A stretch of 64,000 nucleotides of DNA. Source: Sympetrum striolatum. Its lineage: Eukaryota > Arthropoda > Insecta > Odonata > Libellulidae. The translations under genes and the position numbers were made by a program. Below the pieces are notes generated by a model. The model saw only the letters and a program-made list of their open reading frames with translations. It was not told the DNA's origin and made no database searches. Positions 10,099-21,689 of this stretch are shown in pieces; the first letter of the stretch is position 1, and every line of letters starts with the position of its first letter. Location of the stretch: contig OX388341.1 of NCBI GenBank assembly GCA_947579665.1, positions 8,298,752 through 8,362,751 of the forward strand. Direction: 5' to 3'.

Positions 10099-10230
10099 AC
10101 AGTATTTTCGAAATCTATATTCAAGCTTAACTTGGAAGATATATAAGTGATAAATTTATATCATAGTAACTTTTACATCACAATCATTATAAATAATGTT
10201 TTTTGGGACATGTTCGACGAAAAACAGTGA
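10099..10230 (-). repeat. hairpin-ended repeat, right of Gypsy insertion
   Basis: Continues the copy interrupted by the Gypsy element. On the - strand it contains CATGTCCCAAAAAACATTAT and TCGAAAATACTGT, as in the copies at 47.0 and 63.6 kb. This copy is truncated; similarity ends near 10230. Confidence 0.75.
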
Positions 10231-10966
10231 AATTGGCCTTTTGAGTCTACTACAAGCACCACTATAGGATGAATCACAAAACTGATTAAAATAGGCGATG
10301 GAAACGAAATCAAAATACGAACAAAGAGCAAAACAACACACGAGTGACACAAACTATTTAAAAAAATAAAGACTACATATTTAAACAGTAGAACCGATTT
10401 ACTCCAAAAACTAATCAACTTTAACGACACCAGCCAACGCCTCCTATAATACAGTGAAGACCTTGACATTGGCCATACATATGCTGCATATTAAGATCGA
10501 TATGGAAAATTAGCGAAATCAACAAATTGTGTATACGCCAACGAAAAAAATTAAAATGGCGGATATTTAGGTCGGATGCTGCCCTGTGTGTGAATTGCAT
10601 CTGATCAGTAAAACTTTTCAGCAATGATACAAACTCCTGATTAATTGATTCATCTAAAAAATACATTAAACTGCGTCATTTTACGCTTCGTAGCTTTCTC
10701 GCCAGAGGCTCTTCCACACGAAACTTGGTGAAAAATTCCCGAATTTCCGGTTTTCCGACTGTTGCTAAAACAAATCAATTTATTGCTCTCAAACGTCGTT
10801 TACCTCGTAGCTCAGAGAACCATCTAAACTATGATACAGACTTTATGTTCTCACGTTTCGTAGTTTGTGACTTACATGTGTTCTACTTCGGAAGTGCGTT
10901 TCCGCGGTATTTTGAATTTCCCGCGCTAAGGAAGTTCAACAATTTTCAGACCTTTTAGACTTTAGA
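10231..10966. other. non-coding, nothing recognised
   Basis: AT-rich sequence with only short chance frames. Confidence 0.4.
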
Positions 10967-11330
10967 TAAGACCATGCTGTCCTGGGTTCAATGCCAGAGC
11001 ACATCAATATTTCTCACATAAGGAATATAAGGGAAAAGTAGGACGTCCTTTTAAGCAGTTGCAGCCAATATTTCTGCTTAAATTTTCACACAGTTAGAAA
11101 TGGTGATCTTCTGCTGAGCTGCATAGTAAGTATCACCAGGAAGTCCCGGGTTCGATGCTAAACGGTAAACATATCTCATATTTAAAACATATTGGTTGAA
11201 TTTTCATAATTCTTTCGGAGTCTTTACCTAGAAGACAGACAGTTGACACTTTGCATGTGTATGTTAATTTATGTTATGCTATAAACCATTTGCTTTCAGT
11301 ATGCAAGCAGCATTTTACTCATATAAAAAA
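10967..11330 (+). repeat. TTCGA-module repeat copy
   Basis: Two adjacent modules: TGGGTTCAATGCCAGAGC at about 10984 and CCCGGGTTCGATGCTAA at about 11145. Between them is a conserved spacer (CTCACATAAGGAATAT, then GCAGTTGCAGCCAATATTTC). The same spacer and boxes recur at 20.3, 21.9, 22.8 and 24.6 kb, the middle two inverted. The family has no recognised coding capacity. Confidence 0.7.
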
Positions 11331-12040
11331 AATTGTTGGAAGACATTAATATGCATAAAGTAAAGTCAAAATTTTATTCGGTGGATGCAACTTCATGGTA
11401 GAGGATTTGTGTGGAAGTCTTAGCATTGTTCATGATTATCTAAAAGAAAAAGTAATAATTTCACAAAAATAATGAAGTTCAAATTGACATTAACTATCAA
11501 ATATAGAGTTGATTAGATCGTACAATATGTTACGGAATTGACAGCAAGCTCCGGTATCTTTGGATTGGATTTTAAATAGATGAGGAGGTCATTTAAGTGG
11601 TAACGAAAAATTGCACAAAAATATTCACATGGTAAGAGCACTTACCATGTGCATGTATCGTGTGTATGTGAGTTATCCTTTAACTCCCACTTTTCACAAC
11701 ATGGGAGTATTCTTTATGCGTTAGTCAACTTAACACTTATCCTGTCTATTCCCTTCGTAAGACAGGATATTTCTAGACCGGTCAGTCCGTCACTCTGTCT
11801 CGCATCCTGCCTTCCATACATCACACATACGTGTCGCCTCACCATTAGAGTACCTTTTCTCACGTCGATTTGCGTTTCGTTTTCTGACAAAGTTTTATTA
11901 AACATTACAGAAGGAGATATTTTTCTTCATATCATTAGGATTATCTGAAGTAATTCTATCCTAAAATGCGTAAAGATTACTAATTACGAAGTTATAAACC
12001 ACTAAAAACACTATTCAGAAGCGTTTTTCTCCGCACATCC
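11331..12040. other. non-coding, one short perfect hairpin
   Basis: No gene seen. At 11626-11651 an 11-bp perfect stem (CACATGGTAAG / CTTACCATGTG) closes a 4-nt loop. Confidence 0.4.
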
Positions 12041-12042
12041 TC

Positions 12043-12330
12043 TCAAAACCGAGATGGTCTCAGAAAGTGGCGCTCCGCCGCGCGGATGCTGCTCTTGCAT
12101 CGTCATCGAAAAGTCGCTTTATTTATCGGCGTCGAGAATTGTCGCAGGATTTTATTTCAGGTACCTCCTAAGAAAGCTTCAAAGAACATTGTGGTATAAG
12201 TAAGTCCGTGTACATCGGGGTACATCACTACAATTTTCTTCAGTTTAGAGCGAGTTACACTCAATACCGCTGTTTTCTCAATTTTTTCGAAGAATATCGT
12301 GACCGCTCCGTGCTCCCCCGAGAATTAATC
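12043..12330. repeat. unclassified dispersed repeat (partner at 28.4 kb)
   Basis: Shares an ordered set of blocks with 28387-28600: an AACCGAGAT start, CTCCGCC..GCGGAT, a TCGAAAA block, GGTTTTATTTC-type and CTTCAAAGAA, then TGGTATAA. Identity looks moderate, so both copies are old. There is no coding capacity. Confidence 0.5.
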
Positions 12331-12341
12331 TATAAGAGATA

Positions 12342-12503
12342 TTAGGGGAAATTCTTCTTGTTTGAAACCTCCGTCTTACCATTAGCAAGTGATTTCCTCA
12401 AAATCTCGTTTCCCTTCTCGAGGTCTCCGATCCTCGCGCTGAGTTCATTAACAGCGTCCTGCAGATTCATTTCTCGAGCACCATAATTCACGCGGGATAC
12501 CAT
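12342..12503 (-). pseudogene. N-terminal Gag stub of a second LTR retrotransposon
   Basis: A 53-codon frame from an ATG at 12503 to a TAA. It encodes a short heptad-like coiled segment (NLQDAVNELSARIGDLEKG). It begins about 45 nt inside a primer-binding site and LTR, exactly where gag of an LTR element should start, and sequence beyond the stop no longer looks coding. I infer the 5' end of an otherwise lost element. Confidence 0.5.
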
Positions 12504-12546
12504 GACTATTCCTTCCTCTGATTTATCTACTCCCTGAGAATGGATT

Positions 12547-12844
12547 CCACTTCTGACACCAAATGTAAGTTAGCCGGTATGACTGGCAGGGGATCCGCTC
12601 AGGGAACAACAGGGAAGAGAGGAATGAGCAAATCATTGGCTTCTGTCTCAGCGTCTTTATTCTATTCACTGCCGCCTTTTCGTTCTCCCATCTTTCTTTA
12701 TTAACTGGAGGGCGTTACCCCAAAACTTGGATTTCACCCGCTGGCAGAGTAATGATCCATGAGAGTCCATCTGCTGCGTGAATGAAATCCTCTTCAGGCC
12801 AGCTCTGGAGATTTCTCGATTTACATATATTTACTTTAGTCACA
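12547..12844 (-). mobile_element. LTR plus tRNA-Leu-type primer site of a decayed LTR element
   Basis: The + strand CCACTTCTGACACCA (12547-12561) matches the 3' end of an animal tRNA-Leu with CCA. Two bases later begins TGTAAGTTAGCC, read as the LTR edge. The far edge is less certain; a TCACA at about 12844 would give TGTGAC..CTTACA ends and a 281-bp LTR. No matching second LTR is visible. Confidence 0.55.
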
Positions 12845-13329
12845 ACCATGATCATGTCTGTGATGAAATAAAAGCTACTGAGGGGTGAATGGTTAATTGC
12901 CCCGAAAAAGTTCTCTCCTTATGGACTGACAAGAAAATAGTTACTCATAAAGCAACCTGTGCTACCCTTGCGTGGATATTTTCCGCTTATAGTATTCTCT
13001 ATTTATTTGCCATTTTATCACATACAGTTATACAGCCAATTTAGAGTGACAATATAACAAATAACACCTAAAAAGAATAAATAATAAAATAAGGAAGAAA
13101 CAAACAGAGGGAAGGGTAAGCAATAAGTTATCGGACCTAAACAATAACTTTAAGGGGAGGGTAAAACTTGCATTGGGATCGGGCATAATGTAATGCTAAA
13201 TTAATGAATGCCCCTTTGGATAAGGAAAAGGTATCAACAGAAGGAGGAATGGAATTGAGAAGGGAGGCGAAATAATAGGGAACGCTTTATAGGTGTGGAA
13301 TAATAGAGAAGGCATGTCTGTTTAGAACA

Positions 13330-13805
13330 CTATAATTGAGCAGAGAGATAAAGGGAGTACAGTCTGTACGGGAGTTTAGAAGGGAATAAAGGAATTATAG
13401 GTTTCGCTTGATTGATAGAGAGAGGTTCTAGGGAAAGAGCTGATAGGATAGAGTTATTTGGGGCTTGGCGGAGGGAAGGAACTCTGGATTTCACAATTCT
13501 TAGAAAAAATTCGTGATTCTGTCTAAGGAGGAAAGATGAGTAGCGGTAGACGAGGACCAAATAGGAGAGCAGTAGGACAAAGCAGAGAGAAAAAAGGAGG
13601 AAAAGTATAAAGATAGAGCTGAGGGATCATTAATGTCGGTAAAGCGGTACAGGTGGACGGGGAGGGACATGGCGTGGTTTCTTATTTTCGAAATGTGGTC
13701 GCGGAACAAGAGCTTGTAGTCAATGATGACGCCAAGGTATTGTTGATGTGTGACACCTCTTCGAACTCTGTGAAGAAAGCAAAGGCTAACTACCTCACTC
13801 CTCAT
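13330..13805 (-). pseudogene. LINE reverse transcriptase, C-terminal fragment
   Basis: Two overlapping frames give a continuous LINE RT tail: YLGVIIDYKLLFRDHI, then the thumb-like SALSYCSPIWS and LSSLDRITNFF, then an Arg/Leu-rich end. YLG(V/I)xID followed by SxLxYxxPIW is typical of the CR1/Jockey/R1 side of non-LTR elements. A frameshift at about 13530 and missing EN and RT core mark it as dead. About 300 bp of possible 3' UTR follows down to about 13010. Confidence 0.7.
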
Positions 13806-14098
13806 CCTGCATGGTTAAGCTCGTTTCTCTCTACGACAGTTAACGTTAACGTCAGATGGGGTGAAGTACCAACCAGACTTCCGGCTGAATACTGACAGCA
13901 GAAGATGTAAGCAAAGTGACTTACAGTCGTAGGATACTGAGGATTATGAGGATTGTGCTATATCGATCTGTAACGATGTATAGAAATGAACTCATTTCTT
14001 TTTCTGCTTATTTATTTTCGCGTTTAATTGCAATTTTTGCTTTAATTGATTATATTTGAAGTACAAAAATATCTTTATTGCAGTGATTTTTATCGTTT

Positions 14099-14240
14099 TT
14101 TACTTTCTCCATATATGAAGTATAGAGAAAGTATTGTTTTTATGAAAAAATTCGACTTTGAGATTTCAACGGAAATACATGTTTTGGGGTCCCTAAAACA
14201 CGTTTTGACCATTTTTGGAATGATATTTGTGTGTATGTGT
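14099..14240 (+). repeat. hairpin-ended repeat, 5' fragment
   Basis: Begins TACTTTCTCCATATATGAAG and folds back on TATAGAGAAAGTA. It continues through GGAAATACATGTTTTGGGGT and a short GT-rich run, as at 46.2, 47.2 and 62.7 kb. It is cut off before the 316-bp inner units. Confidence 0.8.
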
Positions 14241-14280
14241 GTTTTATTATTATTGAATCCCAGGTAGGGAGTATTCAAAT

Positions 14281-14610
14281 GGCTCCATAACAGCCGCCTG
14301 GCCTGTCCGCACCCCCCCCCCCCCCCAGTGTGGACGGTCCTACCTTCCTATATTTTCCCAAACCCCACCATCGTCGAGTGCACCAGGACATGTCCTGGTG
14401 GACATCAACCCTATCAACTCCCCCCCCCCAACCCTCGCCCGCCCTCGGCCTTGACCCATACCCAACCCAGTTCCCCCTCCCCCGCCCCCCTCCCGCTACC
14501 CCTGCCCCTCTGCCCCAGCCCGACTGCCCCGATCCCACTACCCTCCACCCTATCCCACTACCCTCCACCCTATCCCAAGCCCTCGTGATGTGCGGGAGTG
14601 TGCCTATGTA

Positions 14611-14649
<39 letters not shown>

Positions 14650-15175
14650 GCGATGACGATGATGACGACGGTGCCAGCAGCCTGCTTGCGTCTTTCGAGC
14701 TGCCTGTTTCGGGGTCAAGTAGGTATCCCCCCTACGCCCAGAACCTGTTGTATTCCGCTCTGGTTCCTTGTACACTCGCTCTGCCGCCCTCCGACGCGAG
14801 TCGGCCCCTGAGGGCGCAGCTCACGGCAACGAGGTAGTCGACGTGCGCCTTCTTCCCTCTACTACGTCAACTCGTTGTACACGACGCTTTTAGTGAGTTC
14901 ATGAGGAAGTTCGAGAGGGCTCAACGTCGCTTGTCGGCGGTGCCTGTGGGTTTGAGGCCGGCGTGAAGATCTCTGACGTAGATCACCGCCCTCTCGGTGA
15001 TCCGCTTGATCGCTCCGACCACGGCGCCCCAGACGGGCTTGGACTTTCGGCAGCCGAATAACAGGTGCCATCCGTCCCCGACCACGTCCGGGTACCAAGG
15101 ACAGAGTTCGTCCGGCCTGATTCCGGCCCGGTGGAGAAAAACGGCGTCCACCGCACAGTGTGATATTTTCGTAAT
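14281..15175. other. GC-rich island with poly-C and (ATG)n tracts
   Basis: Strikingly GC-rich against its surroundings. It holds C-runs at about 14310 and 14420, CCCTACC-type repeats to about 14580, and an (ATG)n microsatellite at about 14610-14650. The long frames here are low-complexity. The 3' part looks like the coding tail of a LINE (separate entry), so the island is probably a foreign GC-rich element. Confidence 0.55.
14921..15151 (-). pseudogene. possible LINE C-terminal zinc-finger remnant
   Basis: A 76-residue frame with HRAGIRPDELCPWYPDV and DGWHLLFGC. It resembles the C-x2-C-x7-H-x4-C finger at the C-terminus of R1/Jockey-type RTs, with the second cysteine replaced by tyrosine. 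Family placement is tentative. Confidence 0.4.
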
Positions 15176-15698
15176 CTAGAGGGACAAAAGTAAATTTTCT
15201 TACTTGTCAAATCTGGTCGAATTTTTGTATAGTTATGAAGAGAACAAACCATGCTAACTGGATCTAAGGTTTATATTCCATAAAAACCGCGCCAACCAAT
15301 AGAAAAAAGGGTCGAACCCGCTGACAATCTGAACTCAGCACGTCAAGTGCTCTAAGCGATAGCGTCGTTCGTATGAGTTTACTCTAAGAATACGCAGTAT
15401 TTCTGTGAGCTAGTAGAGGCTGTTTTTTGCTATTATTATAATACAAGTACCAAAGTTACTTTACGTAATAGTTTACTTTAATATGTGTTTTAATTTAATC
15501 ACGAGCATCGTTAGAATTGATCGCCGTTTTTTTCCGTATGAGAAAAACGTATGAGTCACTTTGAACTTGAGTATTAGTTTATTATATCGCATTATACCAA
15601 TGTGCAATGGTATTTTTCTGAAAGAATGACTTATAAAGTATAGGAAATACTTAAATTTGCTTGCACATATTTGCGAATTTCATATATAATTTCGTTAA

Positions 15699-16183
15699 CC
15701 CTTAATTAGTCGCGTCAGGTGTGAATATGACTCCAATATTATCTGAATTTTTAAGACTGTTTTCAACGATAAATAAACTGATTCAGTTTATAAAAGTTCA
15801 TAAATGATCCTTTTAAAAGGAAATGTAGCTTTTTTAGCGAAAAAACTTTTTCCATTAATTATTAATTAACAATTAATATATTAATAATTATTAATTATAT
15901 ATAATAATTAATATTATATATAATAATATTAATTCAGATTTTAAAAATGTTGCTAATTAATTTGCCGTACCGAAAACCCCTTAATAGAAAAGTTCTTAAT
16001 TTGACGTTTTTCTAAAAGAGTGAAAACAATTCTTCTACATATTCTGAAAGTTTTAAAATCTAAGGCCAATTTTGAACCATTTGATTTACCATTTTAAATG
16101 TTTATAAAAATTCCGTAAATATTGAGGTCATATTGACTCCAAGTGACTAATTACGTACCTTTTTTGACGCGAATGACTAAGGG
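15699..16183. mobile_element. piggyBac-type MITE with TTAA target site
   Basis: Flanked by TTAA at 15695-15698 and 16184-16187. The left end CCCTTAATTAGTCGCGTCAG matches the inverse of the right end (TGACGCGAATGACTAAGGG), and both ends carry an inner GACTCCAA motif. TTAA duplication with CCCT ends is characteristic of piggyBac elements. The 485-bp interior is AT-rich and non-coding, including an extremely AT-rich palindromic patch at about 15850-15940. Confidence 0.75.
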
Positions 16184-16199
16184 TTAACCTGATTACCCC

Positions 16200-16620
16200 T
16201 TTTCAAAAGATTAGCGCGCTTTCATTATCATTGATGCGAACAAACGGTCCGGACGGTCTAAATGATTATGTTTAAAAAGGAAACTTTTTTATGAAAGCGT
16301 GCGATTCCGGTGCGCGCTAGGATATTTCCGTGAAGGCGCCCACGCCGCGTGCGGGTGCCGTGAGGCCCGTATTGTGAGCGGAAAATAACACCCGGGACAA
16401 AGAGGCGCTCGTCTGCCGGATTTAGTCTTCGGGTCCCAGCCGAGAGCAGCGGTCGTCGCCTGGGAGACCAGTGAGTGACTCTTACCCACCTGTACCACCG
16501 TAAACAATGTTTTTGAGCAATGTTTTGTCACAAACATTACAAAAATTTTTTTCGTAGCAGTCTGCATCGGTCCGCATCAGAGTGTGTAGTGAAGTGCTCG
16601 CGGAAAACCGGATATATTTC
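16200..16620 (+). promoter_or_regulatory. CpG-richer patch, candidate promoter / first exon
   Basis: CpG-containing sequence (GCGCGC, GGCGCCC, CGCCGCGTGCG and others) unlike the AT-rich surroundings. At 16471 it contains CCA|GTGAGT, a strong splice-donor match on the + strand. The claudin-like coding exon at 25567 begins right after a splice acceptor, so it needs an upstream non-coding exon, and this is the best-looking candidate. This is inference only; the patch could also be a repeat fragment. Confidence 0.3.
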
Positions 16621-18825
16621 TTTTTTTTCGTATTTCCGTTATACTAAGACCTCTATAGTAATCAGCCATTCTAAACAGATTTGGTTTCATTAGTAATAAA
16701 CTATAGCCACTTACTCGCTTTCTACAAATTATTTATTTATATCGCAAGAAATTAGCACATTTGAATTAGTAAGAACATTTCGCTTATGATTTAAGAATTC
16801 GATTTCCATTTTATCCATAAGTCTCAAACCTGTGGTATACACTTCAACGGAGGTAAAATTTATCCAGTGTTAAAAATAGAAGCTCAATTTTAAATTGTAA
16901 AACAGGGATACGGTGACCATAATGGAATATTCGCCAACGAAAACTTACTAACCTATCCTTAGTACCTGACGTATCAATAATTTGCAGCGCTTTCTAAGAT
17001 GTGATTGAGTGAGGGAAAGTGGGCAGAGTAATAAATAATAAATGTATTTTATTTAAAGTAAATAAAGTACCTGGATTTTGTGCAACAAATTTAATATTTT
17101 GCTTCATCGCCATCTGATGTCAAGGATGAGAATTTGTTGAAATAAGAAAAACAGTTTTTCTTTATAATTAATATTTTTCTTATATAATAAATAAGAAAAA
17201 AAGTTCTTTCTTTTGTCTCAGTTGTAAATATATGATATGCTGTTGTAAATGCTCCCCTTAAAAAAAGCGAGAAGCGTGTTTCTTTTGTATCGCAGCTGAA
17301 ACAAGTTCGAAAGAAAAATGAGCTGTTTTGCAGGGCAATTGTAAGTGAATGTTGTTCAGAACATTGTTTACAGTGAGAGTGAAAGCCCCTCTTCCTTGTC
17401 GGATGTCCGAACGAAAGGCACCGTTCATTGCAAAACGTTGCAATTGCCAATTTAACGGTTTTCCAGCTAATTTAGCGACTTTTATCTATAATGGGCTTGT
17501 CATGTTGCGTGCCTCCGAACTAAATACATAATATGCCAGGTATACGAATCAATCCAAATAGTATTATTTTTAGTTCGTAATAGACTCTTAATGAGGTAAT
17601 ATTTAAGACCTATAATTTATTTCATGTATTATCTGGACTTTTCGAAAAAATAGTGAAATTTATGCGAATCGAATCCGGTTTAGACTTTAAAGTTTCTTTT
17701 TTTGCAACATTTCTCTGAGTCGAACAATATTTTAGTAACTTTTCCGAGCGATTTTAGTAATAATTTAAATGAAATCTCTTATTGCGTGAAGACGATTTCC
17801 TGATAAATAATCCGACTAAAATATTATCGGAGAACATTCGGAAGCAACACTAAATTGAACCAGTAGACTCATTCCTTTGAATGTACGGATCAGTATTTTC
17901 TGTTCAATTAACCCGCAATTTATGCCCCCCGAACACACGGGGCGGGAATATGACAGATAAGTCTCTGATACAAAAGATTACGATGAAACCTGAAGTTCTA
18001 TAAAGAAAAATGACCATAATTAAAACTAGTGCGAAAAATTAGAAGAAAAACTTTTGGCTGGTGTATGCTATGTGGGTAAAAATACAGAATTAAAACCGTT
18101 CCAAATCGTGAAAAAAACTTCAAAGCTGTTTCTTCCTCAAAGAAGCCCTTCTTTCTTCTTAGTAAGGGGAAAATATTGAACGCAGTTTAGCAATGGACAT
18201 ATTTTTTTACGGAAAGTAGTTTCTATTTTAAAGAAATTGATACCTTTCACCCATTTACCGTAATGCAAGTGATTTATAAATCACAATTTGTGTTTAATAT
18301 ATTGATTTGTTTCGAGAGAAAGCACGTTTTTACTTAACTTGGAACGGATGAATAAATCAACGGTATTCGGGTACCGCGATACACTGCACACTCATTTGTT
18401 CTTTGTTTTGGACTCGCTCTTTTGAGATACGTTGGACGATATTTTATCGAATGGGCATATCTGATAACATCTATTATTATGGGCAATTGCTCCTTGTTTT
18501 TCTCAGATATCGAAAAGGATTTTTAAATTTATTAAGCTTTACGATTTATTTAAGTTGCGAAGTTGCAGTGGTTTTTTAGACGTTTAAATTTCGTACTAAT
18601 TGTTCATTGGGTAATAATATTGTTAGTCACTTCTATAAAGTCTGTACGAAAAATAATAATTTTATAAAATAAGTAAGTCTTGATGGAATTATTATAAGAA
18701 AATTGTCTCAAAATTGATGAGTGAAAAACTGAAAATACAAAAAGAATAAATCGCGTACATATTGCGAATACAATTTCTGCTTAAATGCAAAATATCCTTT
18801 TATGGAGGCGATGATTTATAACTAA
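16621..18825. other. non-coding, nothing recognised
   Basis: 2.2 kb of AT-rich sequence. Short frames show no recognisable domain and no array structure is evident. Confidence 0.45.
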
Positions 18826-20720
18826 GTGATATGGTGGCAAAGCAATATCTTCCGTGGTTACCTGATCGAATGTTTGAGTGTATATATATGTATACCGTGC
18901 GTTTCCGACGAAAACCAGAAAGATAACTTCGATCCTTGGTTGGACGCTAGGTCAGGGCAAATAGGCTCCCATTTAAAATGCATTGCGACGATATTTAAAT
19001 TATTTTTGAATCCCTTCCCGACAACATGGAAACTTGAAACCCGGCATGTGAATACAAGGTCGATATGTATTCACCTCATCGGAAAAGTCCCGGATTCGAA
19101 ACCAGGTGGCTCCATTATTTGAAATTCATAGCGGGAATTTTAATTTTTTTAAGGATTCATTTAACCAGAAGTTGAAAATTCTATGACTAGGTACATGAAC
19201 AGAAGTAAAAAATGTTTCTTAAAACAGTTTATCTTTTACGTTATGATCATTGATTCGACGCTGAGTATCATTTGTGTTATACCATATATTTTTAAGGGGG
19301 AATACAGAATTAGGTTTGAGTACCTTCTCGATATGTTATTTACTTGAAATTTGTACCATCAATATGCTTGTAGAACGCAAGCAACTTTTACTCGTATACC
19401 TATATATCTATTATATATAATTACTTCCCCGGATTCATTCATATAGATAGCTATAGAGCAATATAGCTATATAGATAGGATACTAATTCACAGGCTAAAC
19501 CAGAAGCGTCATTAACTTGAAATTTTTACGACCTATTGGCCATGAAGTGAAACTCCCAGGAAAAATGCGAATTTGATCCTTAGTGTCATGGGTTCGATTC
19601 CAGAAGGCCCCAAAGTCCCGATTTTCTCCATAAAGATACATGGTGATGATTTTCGAAATTTTTTGAGGCACTTCCCAGAAAAGTAGAGAGTTTAAATTCG
19701 AAGGATCGCTAGAAGCCGTGCGTATCCAACGAAAACCATTAAGACACCATCGAGGATTATCCATGGTTCGATGCTAGGTCGGGGCAAAAATCGCCCGTTT
19801 AAAATGTATTGTTGCGATTTTTAAGATTTTTTTTGGACCCTTTTTCGATGGCTTGGAAACTTGAAATTCGGCATGTGGTTAGAGATCATAAATATATTTC
19901 ATAATCAAATTTACATATTCGGTGATGGTCCTTGGTTCGATCCCAGAGGGCCACTTGCACTCCTCAATGCATTTCTTACGGAGATAACGGAAGAAAATTT
20001 TAGGTACTTTCCGGCATGATATTGACTTAAAACTTTGTATGAAATTAGCCCAAGTCCTAATAAGTCATACTGCGCATTCACAGCTGCCAATATGTCCTGG
20101 GTTCGACACCAGGCGTCTCTACAATCAGTAAATTATCCGTTTTTTAAAATTATCTTAAACCCCTTCCCAATAATATTAAAACATGAAATTAGGCTTAAAG
20201 ATAGGGATCATTAATGAATTTCAAAAACAAGTTCTAGATTTCCTAGATATTCCTTGGTTCGATTCCAGAAAGCCATTTACATTCGTGAAAATTAGGACGT
20301 CGTTTGAGGTAGTTGCAGCCAATATACCTGCTTAAATTTTCACTCATAGTTAGAGATGGTGATTTTCTGTTGTGCTGCATAGTAGGTTCACCAGAAAGAC
20401 CCAGGCTCGAAGCCAGACGATTAAATTGCAACGAATTTTAAGAATAATTTCAAACCTTTTTTTTTTCTTTTGAGGACCGTCCCGAAATGATGCCGACATG
20501 AAATTAGTGTTGTCGATCTGCTTGCAGTATGCAAGCTACATTTTACTCGTATACATATATGCATATGAGTAAAAGCTGAAGCATATTGATAATACAAATT
20601 TCAAGTTGACATCATATCGAGAAGGTCCTCAAAAGAAAAAAATACTTTCTCTATACTACGTATATGGATAAAGTAAAAAAAAGGATTTAAAAAATTCTTA
20701 AAATTCAACGCAATTTATTT
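18826..20720 (+). repeat. array of ~165-bp TTCGA modules
   Basis: A series of modules each centred on a tRNA B-box-like motif: GGGTTCGATTCCAG at about 19580, GGTTCGATGCTAGG at 19761, GGTTCGATCCCAG at 19932, GGTTCGACACCAGG at 20099, GGTTCGATTCCAG at 20255, and a degenerate GGCTCGAAGCCAG at 20403. Spacing is about 150-180 bp. Spacers share CCCTTCCC and AAACTTGAAATT blocks. The end (20430-20720) folds back on itself around a GCTTGCAGTATGCAAGC core. I see no A box or coding sequence, so this is not a normal SINE. Confidence 0.65.
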
Positions 20721-20935
20721 TCAGTCAGTCAGTTGTTTTTCAGTTGTCAGTTTCATAGATATAAAGAAAGAATTGCGCGTTTTCCGTGACCCCTATGATT
20801 TTGTAATCCCTATCCTAGCTTAAAATATTTTCGAAACCGAATCATAAATATTTAATAATAAAAAATTAAAATCTGACATCTTATCGCTAGTTAAGCTGTG
20901 CACAGACCAAAATTACTTCTCATTTAACGGCGATT

Positions 20936-21433
20936 TCTACGAATGGACTTTTTATGGGATCAGCTTTGTCACCCTTTTTGGCAGATATCTTTATGCTCAA
21001 TTCGGAATGTAAACTATTTAACTGTTCTTCTGATCTTTTGAAATTTGTCAAATGTTGGTTCAGATATGTGGACGATGTATTTTGTACATGGTGTGGTACT
21101 CTTAGACAACTTAATCTACTCCTTTCCCTCCCAAACTCCCTCCATCCAGCCATAAAATTCACCCATGAATTAGAGGGCAACCATTCCCTCAACATCTTGA
21201 CCTCAACATTTCATTTTGCAGCCCAAAACTCCAATTTTCCATTTTCCGCAAACCCACCTACACCGATCATGTCATCCCTTTACATTCAAACCATCATTAC
21301 TCACAAAAACTTTCCATTTTTCACTCCCTTATCAACCGTCTTCTCTCTATCCCTCTCTCTGATAAAAACTTTCAATAAGAACTTTCGATTATCAAACACA
21401 TTGCTTTTAAAAATGGATATCACCATAGCGTAG
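20936..21433 (+). pseudogene. Penelope-like RT fragment
   Basis: Reads NGLFMGSALSPFLADIF, the conserved Penelope motif upstream of the active site. Then come FRYVDDVFCTWCGTLRQL and FTHELEGNHSLN, after which the frame degenerates in low-complexity Ser/Pro/Phe sequence. Related Penelope copies lie at 0.6-1.6 and 41.5-42.3 kb on the - strand. No GIY-YIG domain survives. It is inserted in the TTCGA-module block. Confidence 0.8.
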
Positions 21434-21689
21434 TATTCTTCACTATACAGATAGAAACCAAAGGCTTAATTTCTTAGAAAAGTTTGAGATGATTTCCCAC
21501 ACATTTTCCAAACAATGTAATGTGGTTAACGAGAACCTCTTCACTTCCCATTCCCCATTGATTCGATGCATTCTACTTCCCACTGACAATGTTGCTCTAC
21601 CTCCAGTTCCACCCCTTGACTCACCTCTCTGTCCTTTCCCCCACGCCCCTCCTTTCCTATTTCCTTATTTTCCCGCCAATCTTACTTGT

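Noticed and set aside
14328..14837. Overlapping frames rich in Pro, Met or Asp around 14.3-14.8 kb
   Set aside because: They are translations of C-runs and the (ATG)n microsatellite, not proteins.
16289..16567. 92-residue - strand frame in the CpG-rich patch
   Set aside because: A GC-rich open frame without motifs; the patch fits better as promoter or untranslated sequence.
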